The position numbers and the translations under genes were made by a program. The notes under the pieces are model-generated. The model saw nothing but the letters and a program-made list of their open reading frames with translations. It was not told where the DNA came from and did no database searches. DNA of 5,466 nt from an uncultured Candidatus Saccharibacteria bacterium (GTDB taxonomy: Bacteria; Patescibacteriota; Saccharimonadia; Saccharimonadales; Saccharimonadaceae), in the NCBI GenBank assembly GCA_937876715.1, contig CALEGA010000019.1, positions 1 through 5,466 on the forward strand, written 5' to 3'. Within the stretch, counting starts at the first letter, position 1. Each line of letters begins with the position of its first letter. Shown one piece after another: positions 1 to 5,349 of this stretch.

Positions 1-528
1 GTCACTTTGGACGACGAGACGGTAGTTTTCCGTACCGGTGTCTTCCCAGAGGATGACGCCGTTGCGGTCGAGGTAGGTGTTGACCGTGTCGGAAATGACG
101 ATGTCGTCGAGCTTAATGTCGGCAATGTCTTTTTTATAATAGAGGAAAAGACCGCCGATGGCAATGACGGCGAGGAGAATACAGGCAAGACCGAATTTAA
201 GAATCTTTTTTAGACCGCGCCAAGAGAACCAGTAGCGGAAGACACGCTTAGGGTGGAGGTGGGCAAAGAAACGCTTAATCGGTTCTTTTGGGAGAGTGGC
301 GAGATCTTCGGCACGGCGGCGAGCTTCGCGGTCGCGGCGGAGTTTGCGTTTGTAACGCATCCGCTCAAAGAAGCCCATATTCTTAATGTCGCGCTTGGTC
401 GCTTTCTTGCGCTCGGTTTTGAGCGCTTGTTTTTCGGAGCGAGAAAGCTTGGCGGACTTTTTGTTCGTCTTTTTAGAAGTGTTCGTTTTCTTAGATTTTT
501 TAGACTTTTTCTTAACGTCTTTTGCCAT
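1..528 (-). CDS. N-terminal part of a probable penicillin-binding protein (cut by window edge)
   Basis: This reading frame is open for 176 codons from the ATG at 528 to the window edge, so the C-terminal part is missing. It starts with a very basic cytoplasmic segment (about 40 Lys/Arg in the first 109 residues). One hydrophobic membrane segment follows at about residues 110-131 (ILKFGLACILLAVIAIGG). The exported part then begins, with DTVNTYLDRNGVILWEDTG at about 147-165. A basic tail, a single membrane anchor and a DRNGxxLWE-type strand are typical of the start of bifunctional class A penicillin-binding proteins, which polymerise and cross-link peptidoglycan outside the membrane. The glycosyltransferase and transpeptidase domains are not visible, so the assignment is inferred from the N-terminus alone. 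Another membrane-anchored cell-wall enzyme is possible. The ATG at 528 is the only start placed sensibly after the -10 box at 536-541. The gene follows grpE by 59 bases with its own promoter. Confidence 0.68.
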   Translation of the reverse strand, partial: MAKDVKKKSKKSKKTNTSKKTNKKSAKLSRSEKQALKTERKKATKRDIKNMGFFERMRYKRKLRRDREARRRAEDLATLPKEPIKRFFAHLHPKRVFRYWFSWRGLKKILKFGLACILLAVIAIGGLFLYYKKDIADIKLDDIVISDTVNTYLDRNGVILWEDTGTENYRLVVQSD

Positions 529-535
529 ATAGTAT

Positions 536-544
536 ATTATATCA
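536..544 (-). promoter_or_regulatory. Extended -10 promoter of the penicillin-binding-like gene
   Basis: Read on the minus strand this is TGATATAAT, a perfect extended -10 (TGn-TATAAT). Only 7 bases separate it from the ATG at 528, so transcription should begin at or next to the A of the start codon. I see no good -35 at the expected distance and no Shine-Dalgarno. The extended -10 could compensate for the missing -35. Confidence 0.65.
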
Positions 545-587
545 CACGAAAATTAAAATATATGCATAAGCGTAATTTTTATTTTGG

Positions 588-1049
588 CTATTGGAGTTTG
601 ATTTTGACCATAGCAGGACGGAGGACTTCGCCCTCGTAGAAGTAGCCGTCACGGAGAGTTTCGGCGATGATTTCTTTGCTGCCGTCGCCCTCGGTCATAA
701 CGGCGTCGTGGAGTTCGGGATTGAACTCGGCGCCGTCGTGCGTGTCGATTTTTTCGAGACCGAGATTTTTGAGAGATTTTTCAAAAGACTTTTCGAGCGG
801 TTTTAGCTCGTCGTAAGTTTTAATAGCGCGGCTGAGGTCGTCGAGGAGGGGGAGGAATTTTTCGACCGTGCCGAGTTTTGCCAGTTTTTTGGCGTTGTCG
901 CGGTCTTTTTCAACGTTTTTGCGGAAGTTTTCAAAATCGGCACGAGTGCGCTGGAGGTCGTTGATGAGTTCGGCGATTTTGGCGTCGGTCTCGTCAGGTT
1001 GTGCGGCTGGTTCGCCTGCTGGCTTTTTGGTTTCTTGGGCTTTTTTCAT
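588..1049 (-). CDS. grpE: GrpE, nucleotide exchange factor of the DnaK chaperone
   Basis: This 153-residue protein is GrpE, the cytoplasmic dimeric factor that releases ADP from DnaK so that the chaperone can cycle. A low-complexity charged start (1-21) is followed by a long helical, coiled-coil-like region. This includes the family motif ADFENFRKNVEKD (37-49) and the LPLLDDLSRAI segment (66-76). The C-terminal beta domain that contacts DnaK carries DGAEFNPELHDAV (105-117) and DGYFYEGEVLRPAMVKI (134-150), matching the family pattern GxxFDPxxHeAv...GYxxxxrvLRPAxV. It is near the short end of the family's usual length. It starts 3 bases after the hrcA stop and is translated from a Shine-Dalgarno inside the hrcA end, so the two genes form an operon expected to be heat-inducible through HrcA. 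dnaK and dnaJ, often next in such operons, are not downstream here. The stop is TAG. Confidence 0.97.
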   Translation of the reverse strand: MKKAQETKKPAGEPAAQPDETDAKIAELINDLQRTRADFENFRKNVEKDRDNAKKLAKLGTVEKFLPLLDDLSRAIKTYDELKPLEKSFEKSLKNLGLEKIDTHDGAEFNPELHDAVMTEGDGSKEIIAETLRDGYFYEGEVLRPAMVKIKLQ

Positions 1050-1052
1050 AGC

Positions 1053-1805
1053 TTAAAATCCTTTCTCTAACATTTCTCCCGCGCTGCGGACGAGAGACAT
1101 AACTTTTTGATAGTTTTGGCGCGTCGGACCGAGGACACCAATGTAGCTGTTATCGGAAAAGGGAGAGCGAAATTTGGAGATAATGAGCGAGACGCCAGAG
1201 GACTTGCCGATTGGGTTTTCCTTGCCGATGAAAATGTTGAGCGGTTCACCAGGAGCGGCTTCGCGGAGCCAAGGCTCGAGATTGTCGAGAAGTTTAGCGA
1301 CCGCTTGAACGCGACCGAGGTCAACAAATTCCGGTTGCGTGAGGAGGCGAGAGATGCCAGCGAGGTAAAGTTGATTCCCTATTGTGCCGAGACCGAGGTT
1401 GCCGGTGAGCTCAACGAGGGAGTCAACGGCGCTTTTAATCATTGTTTCTGCGGTGGCTTGGGAGGAGACGCGAACTTCAAGGACGTGGGTCGAGCGGCTG
1501 TTGGGAGCTTCAAGGCGCGGGACGTCGTAGGCGGGACCCTCGTTGCCGTAATTTGCCGTTTCGGAGTCTTCGACGAGAGAGTTGACGTAGTAGCGGTAGC
1601 CAGCGTCGGTCGGGATTCTGCCGGCGGAAGTGTGCGGCTGGGCGATTAAGCCGAGGTTCTCTAGTTTTGCCATTTCGGCGCGGATGGTGGCGGAAGAGAC
1701 GTCAAAAAGCTTAGCCAGAGTGACGCTGCCAACTGGGGTGGCGACTTCGGCGTATTGTTCAATAATGGCGAAGAGAATTTCTCTTTGACGATCCGTTAAA
1801 TTCAT
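1053..1805 (-). CDS. hrcA: HrcA, heat-shock repressor (short form)
   Basis: HrcA is the repressor that binds CIRCE operators and shuts off chaperone genes until heat stress. The 250-residue protein begins MNLTDRQREIL and has a winged helix-turn-helix DNA-binding domain at about 1-75. This includes the recognition region VSSATIRAEMAKLENLGLI (36-54) and the family signature TSAGRIPTDAGYRYYV (59-74). The C-terminal core is recognisable from LYLAGISRLLTQPEF (146-160), IGKENP (193-198) and GPTRQNYQKV (226-235; the family usually has GPxRMxY). Most HrcA proteins are about 340 residues. The stretch between the DNA-binding domain and residue 146 is much reduced and seems to lack the inserted dimerisation domain and the first strands of the GAF-like domain. 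The frame stays open upstream to 1955, but ATG 1805 is chosen because it matches the family N-terminus and sits just after the promoter and CIRCE. It is the first gene of the hrcA-grpE operon. Confidence 0.96.
   Translation of the reverse strand: MNLTDRQREILFAIIEQYAEVATPVGSVTLAKLFDVSSATIRAEMAKLENLGLIAQPHTSAGRIPTDAGYRYYVNSLVEDSETANYGNEGPAYDVPRLEAPNSRSTHVLEVRVSSQATAETMIKSAVDSLVELTGNLGLGTIGNQLYLAGISRLLTQPEFVDLGRVQAVAKLLDNLEPWLREAAPGEPLNIFIGKENPIGKSSGVSLIISKFRSPFSDNSYIGVLGPTRQNYQKVMSLVRSAGEMLEKGF
1059..1066 (-). promoter_or_regulatory. Shine-Dalgarno of grpE within the end of hrcA
   Basis: On the minus strand this reads AGAAAGGA, and the core AAGGA lies 9 bases before the grpE ATG at 1049. It supports that start and shows that ribosomes of this organism use Shine-Dalgarno pairing for an internal operon gene. 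The first genes of nearby transcription units lack one. Confidence 0.7.
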
Positions 1806-1812
1806 ACTGTAT

Positions 1813-1841
1813 ATTATACAAAACTGGCACTCAAAAAGCAA
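1813..1841 (-). promoter_or_regulatory. Promoter of the hrcA-grpE operon
   Basis: On the minus strand a TTGCTT -35 (1836-1841) and a perfect TATAAT -10 (1813-1818) are separated by 17 bases. Seven bases lie between the -10 and the hrcA ATG at 1805, so the transcript should start at or within a base of the start codon. No Shine-Dalgarno is present. The -35 lies inside the CIRCE spacer, so HrcA bound there would directly block RNA polymerase. Confidence 0.75.
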
Positions 1842-1850
1842 GAGTGCCAG
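1824..1850. promoter_or_regulatory. CIRCE operator (HrcA binding site)
   Basis: The sequence is CTGGCACTC, 9 bases, GAGTGCCAG: a perfect 9-base inverted repeat with the exact CIRCE geometry. The established consensus is TTAGCACTC-N9-GAGTGCTAA. The inner GCACTC/GAGTGC is fully conserved, and the outer bases differ but do so symmetrically in both arms. It overlaps the -35 of hrcA, the classical arrangement for self-repression and heat induction. Its edge is about 32 bases before the -35 of the divergent kinase gene, so an effect there is less likely. Confidence 0.93.
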
Positions 1851-1882
1851 ATTATCTGGGCTTATTGAAGCGCGGAGGTGAT

Positions 1883-1910
1883 TTGCGCAAAACTTTTGCG
1901 TTTTTATGAT
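1883..1910 (+). promoter_or_regulatory. Probable promoter of the adenylate-kinase-like gene
   Basis: TTGCGC (1883-1888) and TATGAT (1905-1910) are 16 bases apart. A second TATGAT overlaps at 1910-1915. Either would start transcription within a few bases of the ATG at 1922, giving a very short or absent leader. The spacer contains a short perfect palindrome (1886-1900), listed separately. Confidence 0.5.
1886..1900. repeat. 15-base palindrome in the kinase promoter spacer
   Basis: CGCAAAA-C-TTTTGCG is a perfect 7-base inverted repeat around one central base. It lies between the -35 and -10 of the kinase promoter. Position and symmetry suit a regulator-binding site. As RNA it would form only a weak short-stem hairpin, and there is no upstream plus-strand transcript for a terminator to stop. 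Confidence 0.4.
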
Positions 1911-1921
1911 ATGATAAGGGT

Positions 1922-2554
1922 ATGGATATGGATTTTGGACAAAAAGTTTTAACAATAAAAAACTGGCTCGGGACGGGGAGCGTGAACATTTTCGGGCTGC
2001 CGATGTCGGGCAAAGACACGGTCGGAGTGAGGCTTGCCGAAGCGCTCGGTGGGAAGTTTTTGTCGTCGGGATTGATTATTCGTGCGAACGAGGAGCTGAC
2101 GCGGCAACATTTTTCCGACAAGGGCGATTTGACGCCGACAGACGTGTTTTATAAGTGGGTGCTGCCGTATTTTGAGAAAGAAGAACTGAAAGAATTTCCG
2201 CTAATTTTGTCGTCGATTGGGCGATGGAGTGGCGAGGAAGATAAAGTGATGGAGACGGCGGAGAAAGCAGGACATCCGATTAAAGCGGCGGTGATTTTGA
2301 ACATTTCTGAGGCGGACGTGATGAGCCGGTGGCAAGCGGTCGCAGAATTGAAAGACCGCGGGACGAGGTATGATGATGAGAAGCCGGAGGTGTTCCAGCA
2401 CCGAATTGAGGAGTTTAGGACGAAAACGGCGCCGGTACTGTTGCATTATCGGTCAATGGGACTCTTGATTGAGGTTGGCGCCGATGCGGAGAGAGACGTC
2501 GTGTTTAGCGAGTTGGTTGAAAAACTTTACAATTTTGCGGTGAGCCACCCTTAA
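1922..2554 (+). CDS. Adenylate-kinase-like nucleoside monophosphate kinase
   Basis: This 210-residue P-loop protein follows the adenylate kinase plan: transfer of phosphate from a nucleoside triphosphate to a monophosphate in the cytoplasm. The Walker A loop is GLPMSGKDT (25-33). SSGLIIR (48-54) sits where adenylate kinase has the NMP-binding segment sxGdllR. VILNISEADVMSRW (124-137) matches the strand and Arg before the LID. RGTRYDDEKPEVFQHRIEEF (146-165) and TAPVLLHYRSMGLLIEV (169-185) match the family RxDD...Rl...T.Pvl.yY...g.l..i. Two departures stand out. The usual DGFPR motif is replaced by SSIGRW (97-102), and the LID is minimal with no zinc cysteines. Substrate preference therefore cannot be assigned, and I withhold the symbol adk. 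The start is 1922 or 1928: AAGGG at 1916-1920 is well spaced only for the second ATG, while the promoter would allow leaderless use of the first. The gene is divergent from hrcA and convergent with lepA. Confidence 0.85.
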   Translation: MDMDFGQKVLTIKNWLGTGSVNIFGLPMSGKDTVGVRLAEALGGKFLSSGLIIRANEELTRQHFSDKGDLTPTDVFYKWVLPYFEKEELKEFPLILSSIGRWSGEEDKVMETAEKAGHPIKAAVILNISEADVMSRWQAVAELKDRGTRYDDEKPEVFQHRIEEFRTKTAPVLLHYRSMGLLIEVGADAERDVVFSELVEKLYNFAVSHP

Positions 2555-4329
2555 TCGCGTTTTAGCATAACGGTAAAAGCGTCGGAGGGGATGTCGATTT
2601 TGCCGAAACGTTTCATACGCGCCTTGCCGCGTTTTTGTTTTTCCAGAAGTTTTGCTTTGCGGTCGCGGTCGCCGGTGTGGATTTTGACGGTGACGTCTTT
2701 TCTATAGGCGCCGATAGTTTCACGGGCGATGATACGGGCGCCGATGGCGGCTTGGAGAGCGACTTCGAAGTTTTGGCGCGGGATGATTTCTTTGAGTTTT
2801 TTGGTGACACTTCTGCCAATGGCGTCGGCTTCGGTGCGGTGGCACATAACGGAGAGGGCGTCGTTTTTATGACCGGCGATGAGGAAGTCAACGCGGACGA
2901 GGTCTTCGGCGCGGTAGTCGGCGAGTTCATAGTTGAAGCTGGCATAGCCGGAGGTGATGGACTTGAGTTGGTCGTAGAAGTCAGTGAGGAGATTTGCCAT
3001 TGGCGCTTCGAAGTCGATGACAGCGCGATCTTCGATGTAGCTCAAGTTCTTTTGGAGTCCGCGTTTTTCCACGATGAGATTCAAAACCGAGCCAATCATT
3101 TCCCGCGGGAGGATGATTTCTCCCTTGACCCAAGGTTCTTTAATTTCTTTGACTTCAGAAATGTCAGGGAGGTCGGCGGCGGATTTGATTTCCAGTTCTT
3201 CGCCATTGTTCAAAACGACTTGGTAGTTGGTCGAGGGGTTGGTGACGACGAGGTCGAGGTCAAATTCCCTTTCGAGGCGTTCGCGGATGATGTCCATATG
3301 GAGAAGTCCGAGGAAGCCGATTCTTAAGCCAAAGCCTAAGATGGGAGAGTTCTCTGGTTCAAATTGGAGTGCCGAGTCGGAGAGGGCGAGTTTTTCTAAG
3401 GCTTCTTTTAGGGTTTTGTAATCTTCATTTGATACTGGGAAGAAGCCGGCATAGACGAACGGGAGGACGTTTTTGTAGCCCGGGAGCGGATTTTGGGCGG
3501 GTTGTTTTTGGAGGGTGACGGTGTCGCCAACTTTGGCTTCGCGAGTGGTTTTTAAGTTGGTGACGATGTAGCCGATTTCTCCCTCGGACAAAGTCGATTT
3601 AGGTTGCATTTCTGGCGTTAAGGTGCCGATTTCTAGGGCGAGACCGTTGGTCTTTGCCGCCATCATTCGGATGGCGTCGTTCTTGTTGAGTTCGCCCTCG
3701 AAGATTCTAACGTAGAGGACGACGCCGCGGTAGTCGTCGAAGTAACTGTCGAAAATTAGTGCCTTGAGGTCGTTGCTTTGTTGCTTTTGAGGCGCAGGAG
3801 CTGTTTCGATAATAGCGTCGAGGACTTGCTCGACGTTCAGGCCGGTCTTGGCGGAGACACCGATGATTTCTTCTTCTTTACAGCCGAGAAGATTGATGAT
3901 TTCTTTTTTAACTTTTTCGACGTCGGCGGCGGGGAGGTCGATTTTGTTGATGACGGGGATGATGTGGAGGTCTTGTTCGAGGGCGAGATAGACGTTGGCG
4001 AGGGTTTGCGCCTGAATGCCTTGAGTGGCGTCAACGACGAGGACGGCGGTTTCTACGGCCTGGAGGCTGCGGGAGACTTCGTAGGAGAAATCGACGTGCC
4101 CGGGGGTGTCGATTAAGTTGAGTTCGTAGCCTTTGTAGTGCATTTGGACGGGCGTGAGCTTAATGGTGATGCCCTTTTCCCGTTCCAGTTCCATCGAGTC
4201 GAGGAGCTGAGCCTTCATTTCCCTTTTTGAGACCGTGCCAGTAATTTCCATCATACGATCGGCAAGGGTGGATTTGCCGTGGTCGATGTGGGCGATGATG
4301 CAGAAATTACGGATTTTGTCGGAGTTCAT
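2551..4329 (-). CDS. lepA: Elongation factor 4 (LepA), ribosome back-translocating GTPase
   Basis: This 592-residue translational GTPase is close to the usual length of about 600. LepA binds ribosomes, can reverse translocation, and is linked to initiation and stress tolerance. All G motifs are intact: AHIDHGKST (13-21), GITIK (53-57), DTPGH (74-78, with the catalytic-type His), NKID (128-131) and SAK (159-161). Domain II follows from about 188. The conserved GFGLRIGFLGLLHMDII segment marks domain III, then come the EF-G-like domain V and the LepA-specific C-terminal domain ending RDRKAKLLEKQKRGKARMK...DAFTVML. That C-terminal part separates LepA from EF-G. Within it, the usual YGGDxxRK is HTGDRDRK, probably a lineage variant in the loop reaching toward the tRNA acceptor end. 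The ATG at 4329 fits the family start and lies 10 bases after a -10 box, with no Shine-Dalgarno. The TAA stop shares TTAA with the stop of the convergent kinase gene. Confidence 0.98.
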   Translation of the reverse strand: MNSDKIRNFCIIAHIDHGKSTLADRMMEITGTVSKREMKAQLLDSMELEREKGITIKLTPVQMHYKGYELNLIDTPGHVDFSYEVSRSLQAVETAVLVVDATQGIQAQTLANVYLALEQDLHIIPVINKIDLPAADVEKVKKEIINLLGCKEEEIIGVSAKTGLNVEQVLDAIIETAPAPQKQQSNDLKALIFDSYFDDYRGVVLYVRIFEGELNKNDAIRMMAAKTNGLALEIGTLTPEMQPKSTLSEGEIGYIVTNLKTTREAKVGDTVTLQKQPAQNPLPGYKNVLPFVYAGFFPVSNEDYKTLKEALEKLALSDSALQFEPENSPILGFGLRIGFLGLLHMDIIRERLEREFDLDLVVTNPSTNYQVVLNNGEELEIKSAADLPDISEVKEIKEPWVKGEIILPREMIGSVLNLIVEKRGLQKNLSYIEDRAVIDFEAPMANLLTDFYDQLKSITSGYASFNYELADYRAEDLVRVDFLIAGHKNDALSVMCHRTEADAIGRSVTKKLKEIIPRQNFEVALQAAIGARIIARETIGAYRKDVTVKIHTGDRDRKAKLLEKQKRGKARMKRFGKIDIPSDAFTVMLKRD

Positions 4330-4339
4330 ATTGCTCTAT

Positions 4340-4348
4340 ATTATAACA
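4340..4348 (-). promoter_or_regulatory. Extended -10 promoter of lepA overlapping the ruvB stop
   Basis: On the minus strand this reads TGTTATAAT, a perfect extended -10, 10 bases before the lepA ATG. It overlaps the TAA stop of the upstream ruvB frame (4341-4343). A transcript from it would carry a leader of only about 3-4 bases. No convincing -35 is present. lepA may also be reached by read-through from ruvB, 11 bases upstream. Confidence 0.6.
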
Positions 4349-5270
4349 TATTTTTTAAGTGTTCGCGAGCTTTCAGGGTGACGACGCGGCCTTTGGGCGT
4401 GCGCTCGAGAAAACCGAGTTGGAGGAGGTAGGGTTCGTAGTATTCTTCGATGGTGGTTGGTTCGTCGCCAGTGAGGGCGGCGATGGTCGAGAGACCGACA
4501 GGGCGGTCGCCGTAGTTTTCTATCATCAGTTCGAGCATATTTCTGTCGGCGGGATCGAGACCGTATTGATCGATTTCCATCATTTGGAGTGCTTTTTCCG
4601 CGAGAGGTTTGTCGATAATGCCGTCGCCGTTAACATCGGCGTAGTCACGGACGCGTTTGACGAGGCGGTTGGCGATGCGGGGAGTGAGGCGACAGCGAGT
4701 AGAGAGGAGCGTAACGGCGTCGGGTGTGATTTGTTTGCCGAGAATGTCGGCGGTGCGGGAGATGATTTGACCGATTTCTGGCTCCTTGTAGTATTCGAGG
4801 CGGTGGATGATGCCGAAGCGATCGCGGAGTGGTCCAGCGAGAGCGCCAGTTCTGGTGGTAGCGCCGATGACAGTGAAGTGCGGGAGGTCGAGACGGACGC
4901 TTCTGGCGGCAGGACCTTTGCCGATGACGATGTCGAGTTTATAGTCTTCCATGGCGGAGTAGAGGATTTCTTCGACGACACGGCGGAGGCGGTGGATTTC
5001 GTCAATGAATAGAACGTCGCCGTCTTGGAGGTTGGTGAGGATGCTGGCGAGGTCGCCGGCGCGTTCGATGGCAGGACCAGAGGTGACCCTTAAATTAGCG
5101 TTTAGCTCGTGGGCGATGACGTTTGCCATAGTGGTTTTGCCGCCGCCGTTAGGTCCTGTAATTGCCACGAATTTTTGCTCGTCAATAATTAAATTTATGT
5201 TCTTTATTATTTCTTTTTTAGAAGAATCAGCCGAATCTACTATAAAAGATATGTTCTGTAATTCAAGCAT
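4341..5270 (-). CDS. ruvB: RuvB Holliday-junction helicase with its N-terminus replaced by an ABC-ATPase head (chimeric frame)
   Basis: Residues 48-309 are a normal RuvB, the AAA+ motor that drives Holliday-junction branch migration with RuvA and RuvC. They contain RVTSGPAIERAGDLA (61-75), Walker B DVLFIDEIHRL (85-95), sensor 1 TVIGATTRTGAL (133-144), PLRDRFG (147-153, arginine-finger region), sensor 2 TPRIANRL (196-203), and the C-terminal winged helix with DRPVGLSTIAAL and FLERTPKGR. A complete RuvB has about 60-70 residues up to and including Walker A, with a YVGQ nucleotide-binding motif and an LDHxLLxGPPGLGKTT segment. Here these are absent. Residues 1-47 instead read like an ABC-transporter ATPase start (MLELQNISF... 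then FVAITGPNGGGKTT). The join falls inside Walker A and coincides with a break in G+C and codon use. The product would probably not work as RuvB. I read this as a junction of two genes, most likely an assembly chimera. ATG 5270 follows a strong Shine-Dalgarno; the frame stays open to 5360 but without family support. Confidence 0.9.
   Translation of the reverse strand: MLELQNISFIVDSADSSKKEIIKNINLIIDEQKFVAITGPNGGGKTTMANVIAHELNANLRVTSGPAIERAGDLASILTNLQDGDVLFIDEIHRLRRVVEEILYSAMEDYKLDIVIGKGPAARSVRLDLPHFTVIGATTRTGALAGPLRDRFGIIHRLEYYKEPEIGQIISRTADILGKQITPDAVTLLSTRCRLTPRIANRLVKRVRDYADVNGDGIIDKPLAEKALQMMEIDQYGLDPADRNMLELMIENYGDRPVGLSTIAALTGDEPTTIEEYYEPYLLQLGFLERTPKGRVVTLKAREHLKNML
5127..5150 (-). other. 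Junction between the RuvB body and the ABC-ATPase head, inside Walker A
   Basis: These bases encode N-G-G-G-K-T-T-M. The left part continues as RuvB (ANVIAHEL...). The right part belongs to an ABC ATPase (GPNGGGKTT; RuvB would have GPPGLGKTT). The stretch coding GKTT-M-A could be identical in both parent genes, so the breakpoint cannot be placed more exactly than about 5120-5147. Confidence 0.75.
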
Positions 5271-5275
5271 AATTG

Positions 5276-5283
5276 TCCTTTCT
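5276..5283 (-). promoter_or_regulatory. Shine-Dalgarno of the ABC-ATPase head
   Basis: On the minus strand this is AGAAAGGA, ending 5 bases before the ATG at 5270. It decides the start in favour of MLELQ rather than the upstream in-frame ATG at 5360. A strong Shine-Dalgarno at the first gene of a unit contrasts with hrcA, lepA and the penicillin-binding-like gene. Confidence 0.7.
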
Positions 5284-5319
5284 GTATTGTACTTTCTATA
5301 TTTGCAATAGCACTTGTAC

Positions 5320-5349
5320 AGTATAGCACAAATCCGAAAAATAATACAA
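5320..5349 (-). promoter_or_regulatory. Possible promoter of the ABC-ATPase head
   Basis: On the minus strand TTGTAT (5344-5349) and TATACT (5320-5325) are 18 bases apart, and TGC directly before TATACT makes it an extended -10. The leader would be about 40 bases with a Shine-Dalgarno, a conventional low-GC Gram-positive layout. The -10 lies within an imperfect 18-base dyad (5314-5331, TTGT...ACAA). Confidence 0.45.

Noticed and set aside
549..585. AT-only imperfect dyad between grpE and the penicillin-binding-like gene as a terminator
   Set aside because: The stem is almost entirely A-T with a mismatch and a long loop, typical of AT-rich intergenic DNA.
1874..1881. GGAGGTGA, a perfect Shine-Dalgarno sequence with no gene behind it
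   Set aside because: No start codon at proper distance opens a frame of any length, and it lies upstream of the kinase -35, so it should not be in that mRNA. Probably chance.
1806..1955. 50-codon upstream extension of the hrcA frame
   Set aside because: It would run through the CIRCE operator and promoter, has no HrcA-family similarity, and the family N-terminus begins at ATG 1805.
2556..2581. CGCG-TTTTA ... TAAAAGCG dyad near the convergent stops as a terminator
   Set aside because: The stem has a bulge, no T-run follows on either strand, and it lies within lepA coding sequence.
2635..3327. 230-codon plus-strand open frame opposite lepA, and smaller ones opposite grpE, hrcA, ruvB and the penicillin-binding-like gene
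   Set aside because: All are antisense shadows of well-supported genes, rich in Phe, Asp, Val and Gly as expected from reversed codons, and I see no recognisable domains in them.
4612..4638. EF-hand- or dockerin-like DVNGDGIID in the RuvB body
   Set aside because: It falls in a variable loop of RuvB where similar acidic and glycine residues are common. A single motif with no partner helix pattern is not evidence for calcium binding.
5314..5331. Imperfect 18-base dyad TTGT...ACAA over the -10 of the ABC-ATPase head as an operator
   Set aside because: Only 12 of 18 positions are symmetric in AT-rich sequence, so chance cannot be excluded. Noted in the promoter entry only.
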